From NCBI GenBank assembly GCA_012963895.1, contig DTUW01000051.1, positions 1 to 8,717 on the forward strand: a stretch of 8,717 bases of DNA. Direction: 5' to 3'. The first letter of the stretch is position 1. Every line of letters starts with the position of its first letter. Of this stretch, positions 1 through 6,641 are shown one piece after another. The DNA comes from Campylobacterales bacterium (GTDB taxonomy: Bacteria > Campylobacterota > Campylobacteria > Campylobacterales > Thiovulaceae). The notes under the pieces are model-generated. The model was not told where the DNA came from and searched no databases. It was given only the letters and a program-made list of their open reading frames with translations. The position numbers were made by a program, and so were the translations under genes.

Positions 1-1
1 T

Positions 2-91
2 TTCAAATTGAACGGTAAAGAGAAAAAGATATTTGTAAATAGCCAATTGACCAAATTTATTGATGGCAATATAGAAAGTCTCAGAAAATAG
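2..91 (+). CDS. 3' end of an unidentified gene (partial)
   Basis: This is the only forward frame that stays open from the window edge; it reads 29 codons and stops at TAG 89-91. The tail is lysine- and asparagine-rich and ends in a short amphipathic-looking stretch (FIDGNIESLRK). I do not recognise the family. Its stop codon shares bases with the AGGA ribosome binding site (90-93) of the following SapC gene, and the 8-base gap to that gene's ATG is typical of an operon, which supports it being a real gene end. The fragment is short enough that an open frame by chance cannot be excluded. Confidence 0.5.
   Translation, partial: FKLNGKEKKIFVNSQLTKFIDGNIESLRK
47..75 (+). promoter_or_regulatory. 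weak sigma70-like promoter candidate ahead of the SapC gene
   Basis: TTGACC at 47-52 and TATAGA at 70-75 are separated by 17 bases, the standard spacing, and would give a leader of about 18 bases before ATG 100. The site lies inside the partial upstream coding region, and such matches are common by chance in AT-rich DNA. It is a tentative call. Confidence 0.25.
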
Positions 92-99
92 GATATTAG

Positions 100-801
100 A
101 TGATAAACAATATGTTCAAAAAACCGTTTCCTCTAAAATTGGGGGATAAAACAAAATTTGCACCTGTTCAAAATTTCAAATTTGCAAAGGGAGTTGGGGC
201 TGTTGCAATCAACTATCTTGAAAGCAATGAAGTTGCAAAACACTACCCAATATTTTTCGTCAAAGATGTAGATGGTTACTCTCCAATCGCTCTACTTGGA
301 TTGGATAGAAATAGAAATCTATTCGTCAATAGTGGAGGAGAGTGGAAAAATGGTAGATATATTCCTGCCCTAATCCGCCTCTATCCGTTTGCCTTTGTCA
401 AACAGGCTGATAGTAAAGAGGGGGAAATATCTATCGCTTATGATGGAGAGTATGAGGGAATCAATAGCCCAGATGGAGAACCATTTTTTAAAGAAAATGG
501 AGAACTATCACCGTTTGGAGAGAAAGTTAAAGATTTTGCAGAGGAGACTTTTAAAGCCCTCCGCAGAACCCAAGAGATGTTGAAATTAGCTGATAGCTTA
601 GGATTGCTTTCTCCTGTTGATATTACGATAGGAAAAGAGGGAGAGAAGCAATATAAGGTAACTGGTGTATTCCAAGTTGAGGGAGAGAAGTTGAATAGCC
701 TCAGTGATGAACACTTGTTAGAAGTAACAAAATCGGGACTTCTTCACTTGATATATAACCACCTCGATTCAGCATCTAATTTCGGTAACTTAATAAGTTA
801 A
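100..801 (+). CDS. SapC family protein
   Basis: The 233-aa product matches the SapC family (Pfam PF07277 type, usually about 230-250 aa). The signature is the N-terminal half: YPIFFVKDVDGYSPIALLGL at residues ~49-68, then NLFVNSGGEW at ~73-82, then YIPALIRLYPFAF at ~87-99. In Campylobacter fetus sapC lies with the S-layer protein secretion genes, but its biochemical role is unknown, and most homologues elsewhere have no assigned function. No signal peptide or membrane segment is visible, so a cytoplasmic location is inferred. ATG 100 is preferred because AGGA (90-93) lies 6 bases upstream; ATG 112 has no comparable site. No S-layer or type I secretion genes are visible here, so an S-layer role should not be assumed. 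The gene is probably in an operon with the partial gene before it. Confidence 0.85.
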   Translation: MINNMFKKPFPLKLGDKTKFAPVQNFKFAKGVGAVAINYLESNEVAKHYPIFFVKDVDGYSPIALLGLDRNRNLFVNSGGEWKNGRYIPALIRLYPFAFVKQADSKEGEISIAYDGEYEGINSPDGEPFFKENGELSPFGEKVKDFAEETFKALRRTQEMLKLADSLGLLSPVDITIGKEGEKQYKVTGVFQVEGEKLNSLSDEHLLEVTKSGLLHLIYNHLDSASNFGNLIS

Positions 802-836
802 ACCAAATACCGATATTGACATATAGATTATTTGGT
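802..836. repeat. 8-bp perfect inverted repeat, possible operator
   Basis: ACCAAATA at 802-809 is the exact reverse complement of TATTTGGT at 829-836, with a 19-base spacer. A smaller inner dyad, ATAT-TGAC-ATAT (813-824), shares nearly the same centre. The arms flank TTGACA (816-821), and the right arm runs into the extended -10 element at 833-841. The AT-rich stem with a long loop and no following T-run right after it argues against an intrinsic terminator for the SapC gene. A binding site for a dimeric regulator overlapping the promoter is the better inference, but no regulator is encoded nearby. Confidence 0.4.
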
Positions 837-841
837 AAAAT
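816..841 (+). promoter_or_regulatory. promoter candidate for the lipoprotein-peptidase-mnmE operon
   Basis: TGGTAAAAT at 833-841 fits an extended -10 element (TGn followed by TAAAAT at 836-841). TTGACA at 816-821 is a perfect -35 hexamer, but the 14-base spacing is too short for normal joint use, so the extended -10 probably carries the activity. A start site near 848 would leave a leader of about 18 bases before ATG 866. This is the only gap larger than 17 bases in the window, which makes it the natural promoter for everything downstream. Confidence 0.4.
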
Positions 842-865
842 TCATCAATTTTTAAGGGAGTAGCA

Positions 866-1378
866 ATGAAGAAGCTAACTTTTTTCTCTTCGCTATTTGT
901 CTTAGTAGCTCTTCTCTTTTCAACGGGTTGTGCGACGAAAAAAGATACTAAAAAGAAAACTACAACTAAAAGAGAGAGATATTCAGGGGAGGAATTTACA
1001 GAGAATTTTATTCCAAACTCTCCTATTTTGCGAGGTAAGAAAACTATGACCATTTCCGCCAAAGGAATGGGAGTTCCTCCTGTAAATACAATTTCACCAG
1101 CACAAGCTAAGGCACTAGCTAAACGGGCGGCAGTTGTAGATGCATATAGACAACTTGGTGAAAAGATGTATGGTATTAGAATCGATGCAAAAGATACCAT
1201 TCGAGATATGGCTTCAAGAAGTTCAGTGGTAAAAACCAGACTACAAGCTATCATCAAAAATGCAGAAATCATAGATGAGAGTTATAATAATGGACTATAT
1301 GAAGTAACAATGGAATTGAAGCTTGATGCAAGAAAGTGGCAAAGAGTTTTATCAGGATATAGCTATAACCAAAGGTAA
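866..1378 (+). CDS. LPP20 family lipoprotein (FlgP-like)
   Basis: The 170-aa product has a signal peptide with two lysines at 2-3, a hydrophobic core at 6-18 and a lipobox ending STG-C22, so the mature protein is predicted to be lipidated on Cys22. A Lys/Thr-rich tether (about 25-38) follows. Residues ~60-165 form an LPP20-type domain: ISAKGMGVPP, then SPAQAKALAKRAAVVDAYRQ, then a DTIRDM segment and a C-terminal YEVTMELKLD strand. The family includes Helicobacter Lpp20 and the Campylobacter FlgP basal-disk lipoprotein, which is almost the same length. No flagellar genes are present here, so FlgP identity is only possible. The lipobox has Ser rather than Leu at -3, slightly off consensus. AAGGGAG (854-860) lies 5 bases before ATG 866. 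Only 3 bases separate its stop from the next lipoprotein gene. Confidence 0.88.
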   Translation: MKKLTFFSSLFVLVALLFSTGCATKKDTKKKTTTKRERYSGEEFTENFIPNSPILRGKKTMTISAKGMGVPPVNTISPAQAKALAKRAAVVDAYRQLGEKMYGIRIDAKDTIRDMASRSSVVKTRLQAIIKNAEIIDESYNNGLYEVTMELKLDARKWQRVLSGYSYNQR

Positions 1379-1381
1379 ATT

Positions 1382-1558
1382 ATGAAAAATCTAATTAGGG
1401 TCGCAATCATCGCCTCTCTCCTATTTCTCTTTTCGGGGTGTTTTGTTGCGATAGGTAGCTCTCCTGATACGGTGATTCAAAACAATCCTTATGCGAACAA
1501 GCCATATATGGGAAACCCTCCATACTATTCAGACTATCCAACAGGTTACGAATACTAA
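1382..1558 (+). CDS. small Tyr/Pro-rich lipoprotein, 58 aa, unknown function
   Basis: The reading frame encodes 58 residues. Positively charged residues (K2, R6) precede a hydrophobic core (7-17) and the lipobox LFSG-C20, a clear type II signal peptide. The 38-residue mature chain after Cys20 is dominated by Tyr (7), Pro (6) and Asn and has no predicted fold; it ends in alternating NPPYY, DYP and GYEY motifs. AAAGG (1371-1375), inside the end of the previous gene, lies 6 bases before the ATG. The gap is 3 bases upstream and 17 bases downstream, so it sits inside the lipoprotein operon and is likely cotranslated. I do not recognise a family. Tyr/Pro-rich short tails could mediate surface or peptidoglycan contact or partner binding, but this is speculation. 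Spurious coding is unlikely given the lipobox, ribosome binding site and tight spacing. Confidence 0.82.
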   Translation: MKNLIRVAIIASLLFLFSGCFVAIGSSPDTVIQNNPYANKPYMGNPPYYSDYPTGYEY

Positions 1559-1575
1559 ACGGGATTGTTTAAGGA

Positions 1576-4500
1576 ATGTTCAAAAGAGGGGTATCTATCC
1601 TAATATGGGTTTTTTTCTTTGGAATATTCGTATTTAGCGGTTGTTCCAAAACTGGTGAAGCCCTCGGGATAGATATTCCAGAAGATAATATTATTGACGA
1701 TACTATCAACGAATCTATTTGGTATCCAATTCGCGACCAACTTTGTGATTGGAACTTCCGGGTTTCTGGTTGTGAAGATGACAATGAGACCAATACAAGT
1801 AGCCTAACCTCATCAGATTCCAACTCCTCTTGTCCAAAAGGTCAGATTTTCGACACCGCCTCTAATAAATGTGTAGATATTCAGTGTGGCGATGGATTTG
1901 CATTAAAAAATGGAAAATGTGTCGTAGTTTCACAAAGTGGAAAGTATAGAGATATTCGTTCTAAGTGGTTCGATATTCTTACCGAAAAACAGCAGAAGTT
2001 GGTTAGAGAGGATAAAAATAATTTAGAACCTGAAAATAGTAAATTACCAGTTTTAACTCTGATTGATGAGGTGCCTAATGGGCTTCTCAAAATGTTACCA
2101 GATACTAAGGTGGTCTTGCCTTACTATGTGGCGAGTGAAAATACAAAAGATGTTTTGGCAGTAACTCAGAGTTCTGATAACAATGTAGTAATTCCTCGAA
2201 TAATAGACTCCTCTAATGGAAACTTCAAAGTCATAGATACCAATTCCATTCTATTTCTGGAACTTGAAGCAGTTGGAAAAGTTGGAGATAATGCATCTGT
2301 GAGCTTGAAAGCCCAAGAAGAAGATGCCACCAAATACGACCAAGAGGATATAAATGTAACAATTGTAGAAAATAACCACACATACAATCCAGTTAGTCTA
2401 TTTTTCACATATGACACTATCATAATTGAGGAGGGAGATAGTAGAAATATCTACTTTGGGATTTCCTATACAGTAAATTCCAAAGTAAAAGTATTGGTTA
2501 GAAGCGATGTAGAAAAAATTATGTCCCAACTCGACCAGAATAAGACTCTTGACCTAAGGTCATACGAAGATAACAATATTTTACGAGCCAATATAGTTCC
2601 TAATGATGATGGGGTTCCATTCTATTTCCGACTACATGCAAAAGGGAAAGCCGGAGATACAATGGAACTATTCCTAGTAGCGATAGATGAAAAAGGAAAC
2701 TACGACTATGAAAAATTCAATGTCCTAATTGTTGGAAAGGGAAAAGGGGAGTATCAAGATGTAATTATTCGAGACCAAAACAGTTCCAGCTATACCCCAT
2801 TGGAAGGGGACGACTATGACAAGCTTACAGATTTGCAGAAATCATTAGTAGATGATGATAATAATAATGTTGAACCATCTTCAACCAATAGACCTGTAAT
2901 TACTATATTCAACCCTTCACCTCTAAAAATTCCAAAAGGGACATCTATTACAACCGCCTTTTATGTCAAAGATAGAAACAAAGACGAAATATATACGGCT
3001 GTCTATGATGATATAGCAGTGGCAAAAGCTGAGATGAATAATCTTGGAAAATTTGCGATTACATATAGTAATAAACTTTTCTTTTTGAAAATAGATACAG
3101 TTGGAGAGATTGGGGATAAAGCTACAATAACAATATATTCTCAAAATAGAAATGATAAGAGCCTCTATGACCAAGAGAGTTTTATAGTTGAAATTGTCTC
3201 TCCTGATGATAAAGAGGCTACCTATATCCCTCCTCTAATGTATATTGGATTTGACAAAATATATATTGAAGAGGGTGGAATTAGGGACGGATTACAATTT
3301 TCCGTTGTCCATTCCAAAGAAATATCTTTTGATTTGAAATTGGCTGATGAAGGTGTAGCCACTCCTCAGTGGATTAGCAAAGACCCTCCAAAATTCTCAC
3401 TTAAAGCTGTCGGAAAAGCAGGAGATACCACAACTCTAACCATCTCTGTAACTGATGGAGAGAATAGAGATGAGAGGATAATTGATGTCGAAATTGTTCC
3501 AGTCGGGGAGCTAGAAAAATATCAGAAACAAGATACAAATAATAACCAGAACACGAATACAAATACGAACCAAAACACAAATACGAATACAAATCAGAAT
3601 ACAAACACGAACCAAAATACGAATACGAACCAGAACACAAACCAAAATCAGAATCAGAACCAAACCCCTGAACAGAATCAGAATACGAATACGAACCAGA
3701 ACCAGAACACAAACCAAGAACAAAATCAGACCCAGACCCCTGAACAAAATCAAACTCAGGAACAGAACCAAACCCAAAATATAGAGTGCCAACAGGGGTA
3801 CCATGCAGAAAATGGGGAATGTGTTCCAGATGTAACTGAGCCAACTTGTGATATTGGATACCACATAGAAAATGGTCAATGTGTAGCCGATGATGGAAAC
3901 GGAGAGCCTCTCCCTCCAACTTGTGAATTGGGTTACCATTTGGAAAATAATCAATGTGTAGTTGATGAAAAACCTCCAACATGTCCAAATGGCTACCACT
4001 TTGAAGGGGATAAGTGTGTTCCAAATAATGCAGATAGCGGACAGCCTCCTATTCCGCCAGAGTGTGGAGAGGGGTATGAACTAAATGATAATGGAGTTTG
4101 TGTATCTACCAATACCACTCCAACATGTGGAGAAGGAGAACATCTGGATACTGCTACCAATACATGTGTAGCTGATACCAATACAACCTGCCCAGAAGGG
4201 CAACACCTCGAAAATGGAACTTGTGTAGAAGATAGAAATTTAGACAATATTCCATACTCTGAATGGACAGAAGAGGAGAAGGCTCAAAAGTCGATGGAGA
4301 TTTGTAATGTTAAGTTACAAGATGATAGATACTCTGTTCTAAGAGCCACAGAAGTCCGCCCAGAAGGTTTCTCCAATGAGAAAGGAACTCTAATCCTCCA
4401 TAGCAATAAAACTCCTATTGTCAATGGAGTCAAACAGAATGTAACTATTACAATGATATATATCGAAATTCCACGAGCCGACCCTAATAATAAGATGTTA

Positions 4501-4677
4501 GATGCTACCTATCGAGTTCCTAGATTTCGAATAGATTACACAATAGATTATGCTGATAAAACTTTTTATGTGATTGATGAGGCTAAACAAACTTGTTATG
4601 TAAATACTTTCCCTAATGAAAATAGTATTCCGTTTGGAGTGTTACAAGTCGTCGCCCCTGATGATGTGAAATTCTAA
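1576..4677 (+). CDS. large modular repeat lipoprotein with Cys repeats and Asn/Gln/Thr linker
   Basis: The 1033-aa product has a lipoprotein signal peptide (K3, R4, hydrophobic 6-20, lipobox VFSG-C23). Modules in order: an acidic stretch 24-83 with C57 and C66; two two-cysteine repeats at C86/C99 and C104/C115; a beta-rich unit at ~124-392; a second copy of that unit at ~393-648; an 82-residue Asn/Gln/Thr linker at 654-735; seven two-cysteine repeats at 738-884; and a C-terminal domain at ~889-1033 with C910 and C1007. Each duplicated unit starts with a G(K/E)Y(R/Q)D(I/V) motif and an LT..Q..LV.(E/D)D..N.(L/V)EP segment and contains AVGK(V/A)GD or TVGEIGD turns, resembling cadherin- or Ig-like beta domains, though I cannot assign a named family. 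A surface-exposed or periplasm-spanning role with disulfides is inferred. An in-frame TAA at 1570-1572 rules out an earlier start; AAGGA (1571-1575) directly abuts the ATG, which is abnormally close, so translation may depend on coupling to the upstream gene. Confidence 0.88.
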   Translation: MFKRGVSILIWVFFFGIFVFSGCSKTGEALGIDIPEDNIIDDTINESIWYPIRDQLCDWNFRVSGCEDDNETNTSSLTSSDSNSSCPKGQIFDTASNKCVDIQCGDGFALKNGKCVVVSQSGKYRDIRSKWFDILTEKQQKLVREDKNNLEPENSKLPVLTLIDEVPNGLLKMLPDTKVVLPYYVASENTKDVLAVTQSSDNNVVIPRIIDSSNGNFKVIDTNSILFLELEAVGKVGDNASVSLKAQEEDATKYDQEDINVTIVENNHTYNPVSLFFTYDTIIIEEGDSRNIYFGISYTVNSKVKVLVRSDVEKIMSQLDQNKTLDLRSYEDNNILRANIVPNDDGVPFYFRLHAKGKAGDTMELFLVAIDEKGNYDYEKFNVLIVGKGKGEYQDVIIRDQNSSSYTPLEGDDYDKLTDLQKSLVDDDNNNVEPSSTNRPVITIFNPSPLKIPKGTSITTAFYVKDRNKDEIYTAVYDDIAVAKAEMNNLGKFAITYSNKLFFLKIDTVGEIGDKATITIYSQNRNDKSLYDQESFIVEIVSPDDKEATYIPPLMYIGFDKIYIEEGGIRDGLQFSVVHSKEISFDLKLADEGVATPQWISKDPPKFSLKAVGKAGDTTTLTISVTDGENRDERIIDVEIVPVGELEKYQKQDTNNNQNTNTNTNQNTNTNTNQNTNTNQNTNTNQNTNQNQNQNQTPEQNQNTNTNQNQNTNQEQNQTQTPEQNQTQEQNQTQNIECQQGYHAENGECVPDVTEPTCDIGYHIENGQCVADDGNGEPLPPTCELGYHLENNQCVVDEKPPTCPNGYHFEGDKCVPNNADSGQPPIPPECGEGYELNDNGVCVSTNTTPTCGEGEHLDTATNTCVADTNTTCPEGQHLENGTCVEDRNLDNIPYSEWTEEEKAQKSMEICNVKLQDDRYSVLRATEVRPEGFSNEKGTLILHSNKTPIVNGVKQNVTITMIYIEIPRADPNNKMLDATYRVPRFRIDYTIDYADKTFYVIDEAKQTCYVNTFPNENSIPFGVLQVVAPDDVKF
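1945..2751 (+). repeat. first copy of a ~270-residue duplicated unit in the large lipoprotein
   Basis: Residues ~124-392 hold a helical-looking linker (LTEKQQKLVREDKNNLEP at ~135-152), a first beta domain to ~269 ending in YDQEDINVTIVE, and a second beta domain from Y270 with the IIIEEGDSR motif. Each of these elements has a counterpart in the same order in the next unit. The copies are clearly diverged in both DNA and protein, so the duplication is old. Confidence 0.7.
2752..3519 (+). repeat. second copy of the ~270-residue duplicated unit
   Basis: Residues ~393-648 repeat the order of the preceding unit: LTDLQKSLVDDDNNNVEP, then a beta domain with TVGEIGDKATITIYS and YDQESFIVEIV, then a domain from Y550 with IYIEEGGIRDG and AVGKAGDTTTLTISV. 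The second beta domain is about 20 residues shorter than its partner in the first unit. The Asn/Gln/Thr linker follows immediately. Confidence 0.7.
3535..3780 (+). repeat. Asn/Gln/Thr codon repeat (coding minisatellite)
   Basis: These 246 bases encode residues 654-735, almost entirely Asn, Gln and Thr with a few Pro-Glu pairs. The first part follows an N-T and Q-N pattern with an approximately 6-base period (AAYACR), with longer blocks close to 18-24 bases; the second part shifts to Q-N-Q-T and TPEQNQ blocks. Synonymous codons vary (AAC/AAT, ACA/ACG, CAA/CAG), so the DNA repeat is imperfect and probably older than a simple slippage tract. Length changes in multiples of 3 would keep the frame. 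The protein role is inferred to be a flexible, uncharged spacer between the beta domains and the Cys repeats. Confidence 0.85.
3787..4227 (+). repeat. array of seven two-cysteine repeats
   Basis: The repeats follow the pattern C-x2-G-Y/x-H-x-E-N-x-x-C-V, with cysteine pairs at residues 738/749, 758/769, 783/794, 803/814, 830/842, 851/864 and 872/883. Spacing is 11 residues in five copies and 12 or 13 in two. Spacers are 8-15 residues, rich in Pro, Thr, Asp and Asn. Two further copies lie near the N terminus (C86/C99 and C104/C115); the first of these shares the DTA-x-N-x-CV ending of the sixth copy. Each copy likely closes one small disulfide loop after export. Confidence 0.85.
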
Positions 4678-4680
4678 TAT

Positions 4681-4686
4681 AGGAGG
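4681..4686 (+). promoter_or_regulatory. strong ribosome binding site deciding a TTG start
   Basis: AGGAGG, a full match to the 16S rRNA tail complement, sits 5 bases before TTG 4692. It is the strongest ribosome binding site in the window and makes the TTG start secure. It may offset the weaker initiation codon, giving the peptidase translation independent of the large lipoprotein upstream. Confidence 0.85.
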
Positions 4687-4691
4687 CTCTT

Positions 4692-6641
4692 TTGGATACC
4701 TTTCCACCATTCCCAAAAAATCCACTTGAAAATGGAGTTGAAAAAGTTAGCAACCTCATCGAGAGAAATAGAAAAGAGATAGAAAGACTACTAAGTATAG
4801 AGAATAAAAGATATGCAAATTTTCTAAAACCTCTTGAAGAGTTGGAACGAGATTTAGACGAACTTTTTACTCCTATATACCATATCCATTCAGTCCAAAA
4901 CAGTGAAGAGAGTCAAAAGGTATATACTAAACTCCTCCCTATCCTCTCTGAATATAGCTCGGATATTTCACAAGATGAAAGAATTTTCAGAGCGGTAAAA
5001 GAGATAAAAGAGAAGGAGTGGGATAGTCTCAATCTCGAACAGCAGAAAGTTATCGAAAATTACCTATTGGATTTCAAACTCTCAGGAGTTGAACTAGATA
5101 GAGAGAGTAAAGAGAGGTTGAAGGAGATAGACAAAGAGCTATCCCAACTATCTAATCAGTTCTCTCAAAATGTCTTAGATGATACCAATTCGTTTGAGAT
5201 GGTTATTGAAAACTTTGAAGATGTGAAAGAGATTCCACAATCAGATTTAGAAAGTGCAAAGATAGAAGATGGAAGATGGAAATTTACCCTCCAAATGCCG
5301 AGCTATCTTGCATATATTACATATGGTTCTAATAGGGAGTTAAGAGAAAAGATATATAGAGCCTATGTATCGAGAGGGAAAAATAACAGCGAACTTATAG
5401 ATAAGATTTTGAAACTTCGAAATGAGAAAGCTCAACTATTGGGATTTTCCAATTATGCTCAACTATCACTAGCTACTAAAATGGCTTCATCTACTGATGA
5501 GGTGGTGAAGTTTCTATATAGTCTAGCTGATAAATCGAAAGAGAAAGCAAAAGAGGAGTTAGAAGAGATTAGGAGATATTCAGGTTTAGACGACTTCCAA
5601 CCTTTCGATTTGGCTTACTACTCTGAAAAGTATCGAAAAGAGTTCTATGATATTGACGAGGAGGCATACCGCCCCTACTTTGAGAAAAATAGAAGTGTAA
5701 AAGGGATTTTGGATTTCATCGGAAAGCTATTCAATCTCCAATTTCACAAAGCAGATACCCAACTATGGGACGAGAAGGCGGAAGCTTTCGATGTGGTTGA
5801 AGATGGAAAAGTTATAGCCCGTCTATACTTAGATTTAGAAGCGAGAGAGAATAAGAAAAGTGGGGCTTGGATGAATGATTGGCATTCGCACCATGTCGAT
5901 TCCAAAGGCAAGGAACATTTAGCTACCGCTTTTGTAGTCTGCAACTTTCCTCCAAGTTCTCCTAATAGTCCCTCTCTTTTGAGACACGACGATATACATA
6001 CTTTACTCCACGAAATGGGACATGCTATCCACCATCTCCTAAGTAGAGTTGGAGAGATTAGCATCAGCGGAACTAATGGAGTTGAGTGGGATGCGGTCGA
6101 GTTTCCATCTCAATTCTTGGAAAACTTCTCCTATTCCAAAGAGGTTCTAAAAAGTTTCGCAAAACATTACCAAACTGGTGAGCCTCTCCCCGATGAGATG
6201 ATAGATAGATTGATAAAAGCGAAAAATTTTCAATCAGCTTTGCAAATGGTTAGACAATTGGAATTTGGACTATTTGATTTCAAACTCCACCTAAATCTAT
6301 ATCAAGGCGATGAGGTGCAGAACCTCTTAGATGAAATCAGAAAAGAGATATCTCCACTTATTCCACCAAAATATAACAAGTTCCAAAATAGCTTTACCCA
6401 TATATTTTCAGGGGGCTATTCAGCCGGATATTACAGCTATAAATGGGCAGAGGTTCTAAGTGCCGACCTATTCTATCAATTTGTAGATAGGGGTATCTTT
6501 GATAAAGAAATCAGCTCAAAATATAGAGATATAGTATTAGCCAAAGGTGGAACTCAATCTATGAAAGAGCTGTTTTTCCAACTTGTAGGGCGAGAACCGG
6601 ATGAAACTCAACTATTGAGATTGAGCGGTATAGTAGAGTGA
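4692..6641 (+). CDS. M3 family zinc oligopeptidase (oligopeptidase A / PrlC-like)
   Basis: The 649-aa product is an M3-family metallopeptidase (oligopeptidase A, dipeptidyl carboxypeptidase and thimet oligopeptidase group; usually about 680 aa). The zinc motif HEMGH is at 440-444, with E441 as the catalytic base; the third zinc ligand is most likely E470 in VEFPSQFLENF. H570, Y576 and Y583 in the HIFSGGYSAGYYSY segment match the substrate-binding His and Tyr residues of the family. The N-terminal half is helical and charged, as expected for the fold. No signal peptide is present, so it should act in the cytoplasm, trimming short peptides including those left from protein turnover and signal peptides. 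The start is TTG 4692: AGGAGG (4681-4686) lies 5 bases upstream, and no ATG in this frame fits. It begins 14 bases after the large lipoprotein gene and overlaps the next gene by 4 bases. opdA and prlC are names used for homologues; the exact subfamily is not certain. Confidence 0.93.
   Translation: MDTFPPFPKNPLENGVEKVSNLIERNRKEIERLLSIENKRYANFLKPLEELERDLDELFTPIYHIHSVQNSEESQKVYTKLLPILSEYSSDISQDERIFRAVKEIKEKEWDSLNLEQQKVIENYLLDFKLSGVELDRESKERLKEIDKELSQLSNQFSQNVLDDTNSFEMVIENFEDVKEIPQSDLESAKIEDGRWKFTLQMPSYLAYITYGSNRELREKIYRAYVSRGKNNSELIDKILKLRNEKAQLLGFSNYAQLSLATKMASSTDEVVKFLYSLADKSKEKAKEELEEIRRYSGLDDFQPFDLAYYSEKYRKEFYDIDEEAYRPYFEKNRSVKGILDFIGKLFNLQFHKADTQLWDEKAEAFDVVEDGKVIARLYLDLEARENKKSGAWMNDWHSHHVDSKGKEHLATAFVVCNFPPSSPNSPSLLRHDDIHTLLHEMGHAIHHLLSRVGEISISGTNGVEWDAVEFPSQFLENFSYSKEVLKSFAKHYQTGEPLPDEMIDRLIKAKNFQSALQMVRQLEFGLFDFKLHLNLYQGDEVQNLLDEIRKEISPLIPPKYNKFQNSFTHIFSGGYSAGYYSYKWAEVLSADLFYQFVDRGIFDKEISSKYRDIVLAKGGTQSMKELFFQLVGREPDETQLLRLSGIVE

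Noticed and set aside
389..583. 64-codon plus-strand frame inside the SapC gene
   Set aside because: Out-of-frame shadow of a conserved gene, with no supporting signal.
802..836. Intrinsic terminator after the SapC gene
   Set aside because: The stem is AT-rich, the loop is 19 bases, and the next bases are not a T-run.
790..1272. 160-codon minus-strand frame across the promoter gap and LPP20 gene
   Set aside because: It would cover the intergenic dyad and lie antisense to a well-supported lipoprotein; no ribosome binding site or recognisable domain.
3401..4024. Long minus-strand open frames (207 and 162 codons) opposite the Asn/Gln/Thr and Cys repeat region
   Set aside because: Repetitive sense codons suppress stops on the other strand; the translations are low-complexity Ser/Tyr/Leu or Leu/Ile/Val strings with no start signal, and the sense gene is clearly real.
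3535..4227. CRISPR-like array
   Set aside because: The repetition is in codons of one continuous reading frame; there are no constant repeats separated by unique spacers of even length.
3787..4227. EGF-like domains
   Set aside because: EGF modules need six cysteines per unit; these have two, with regular 11-13 residue spacing.
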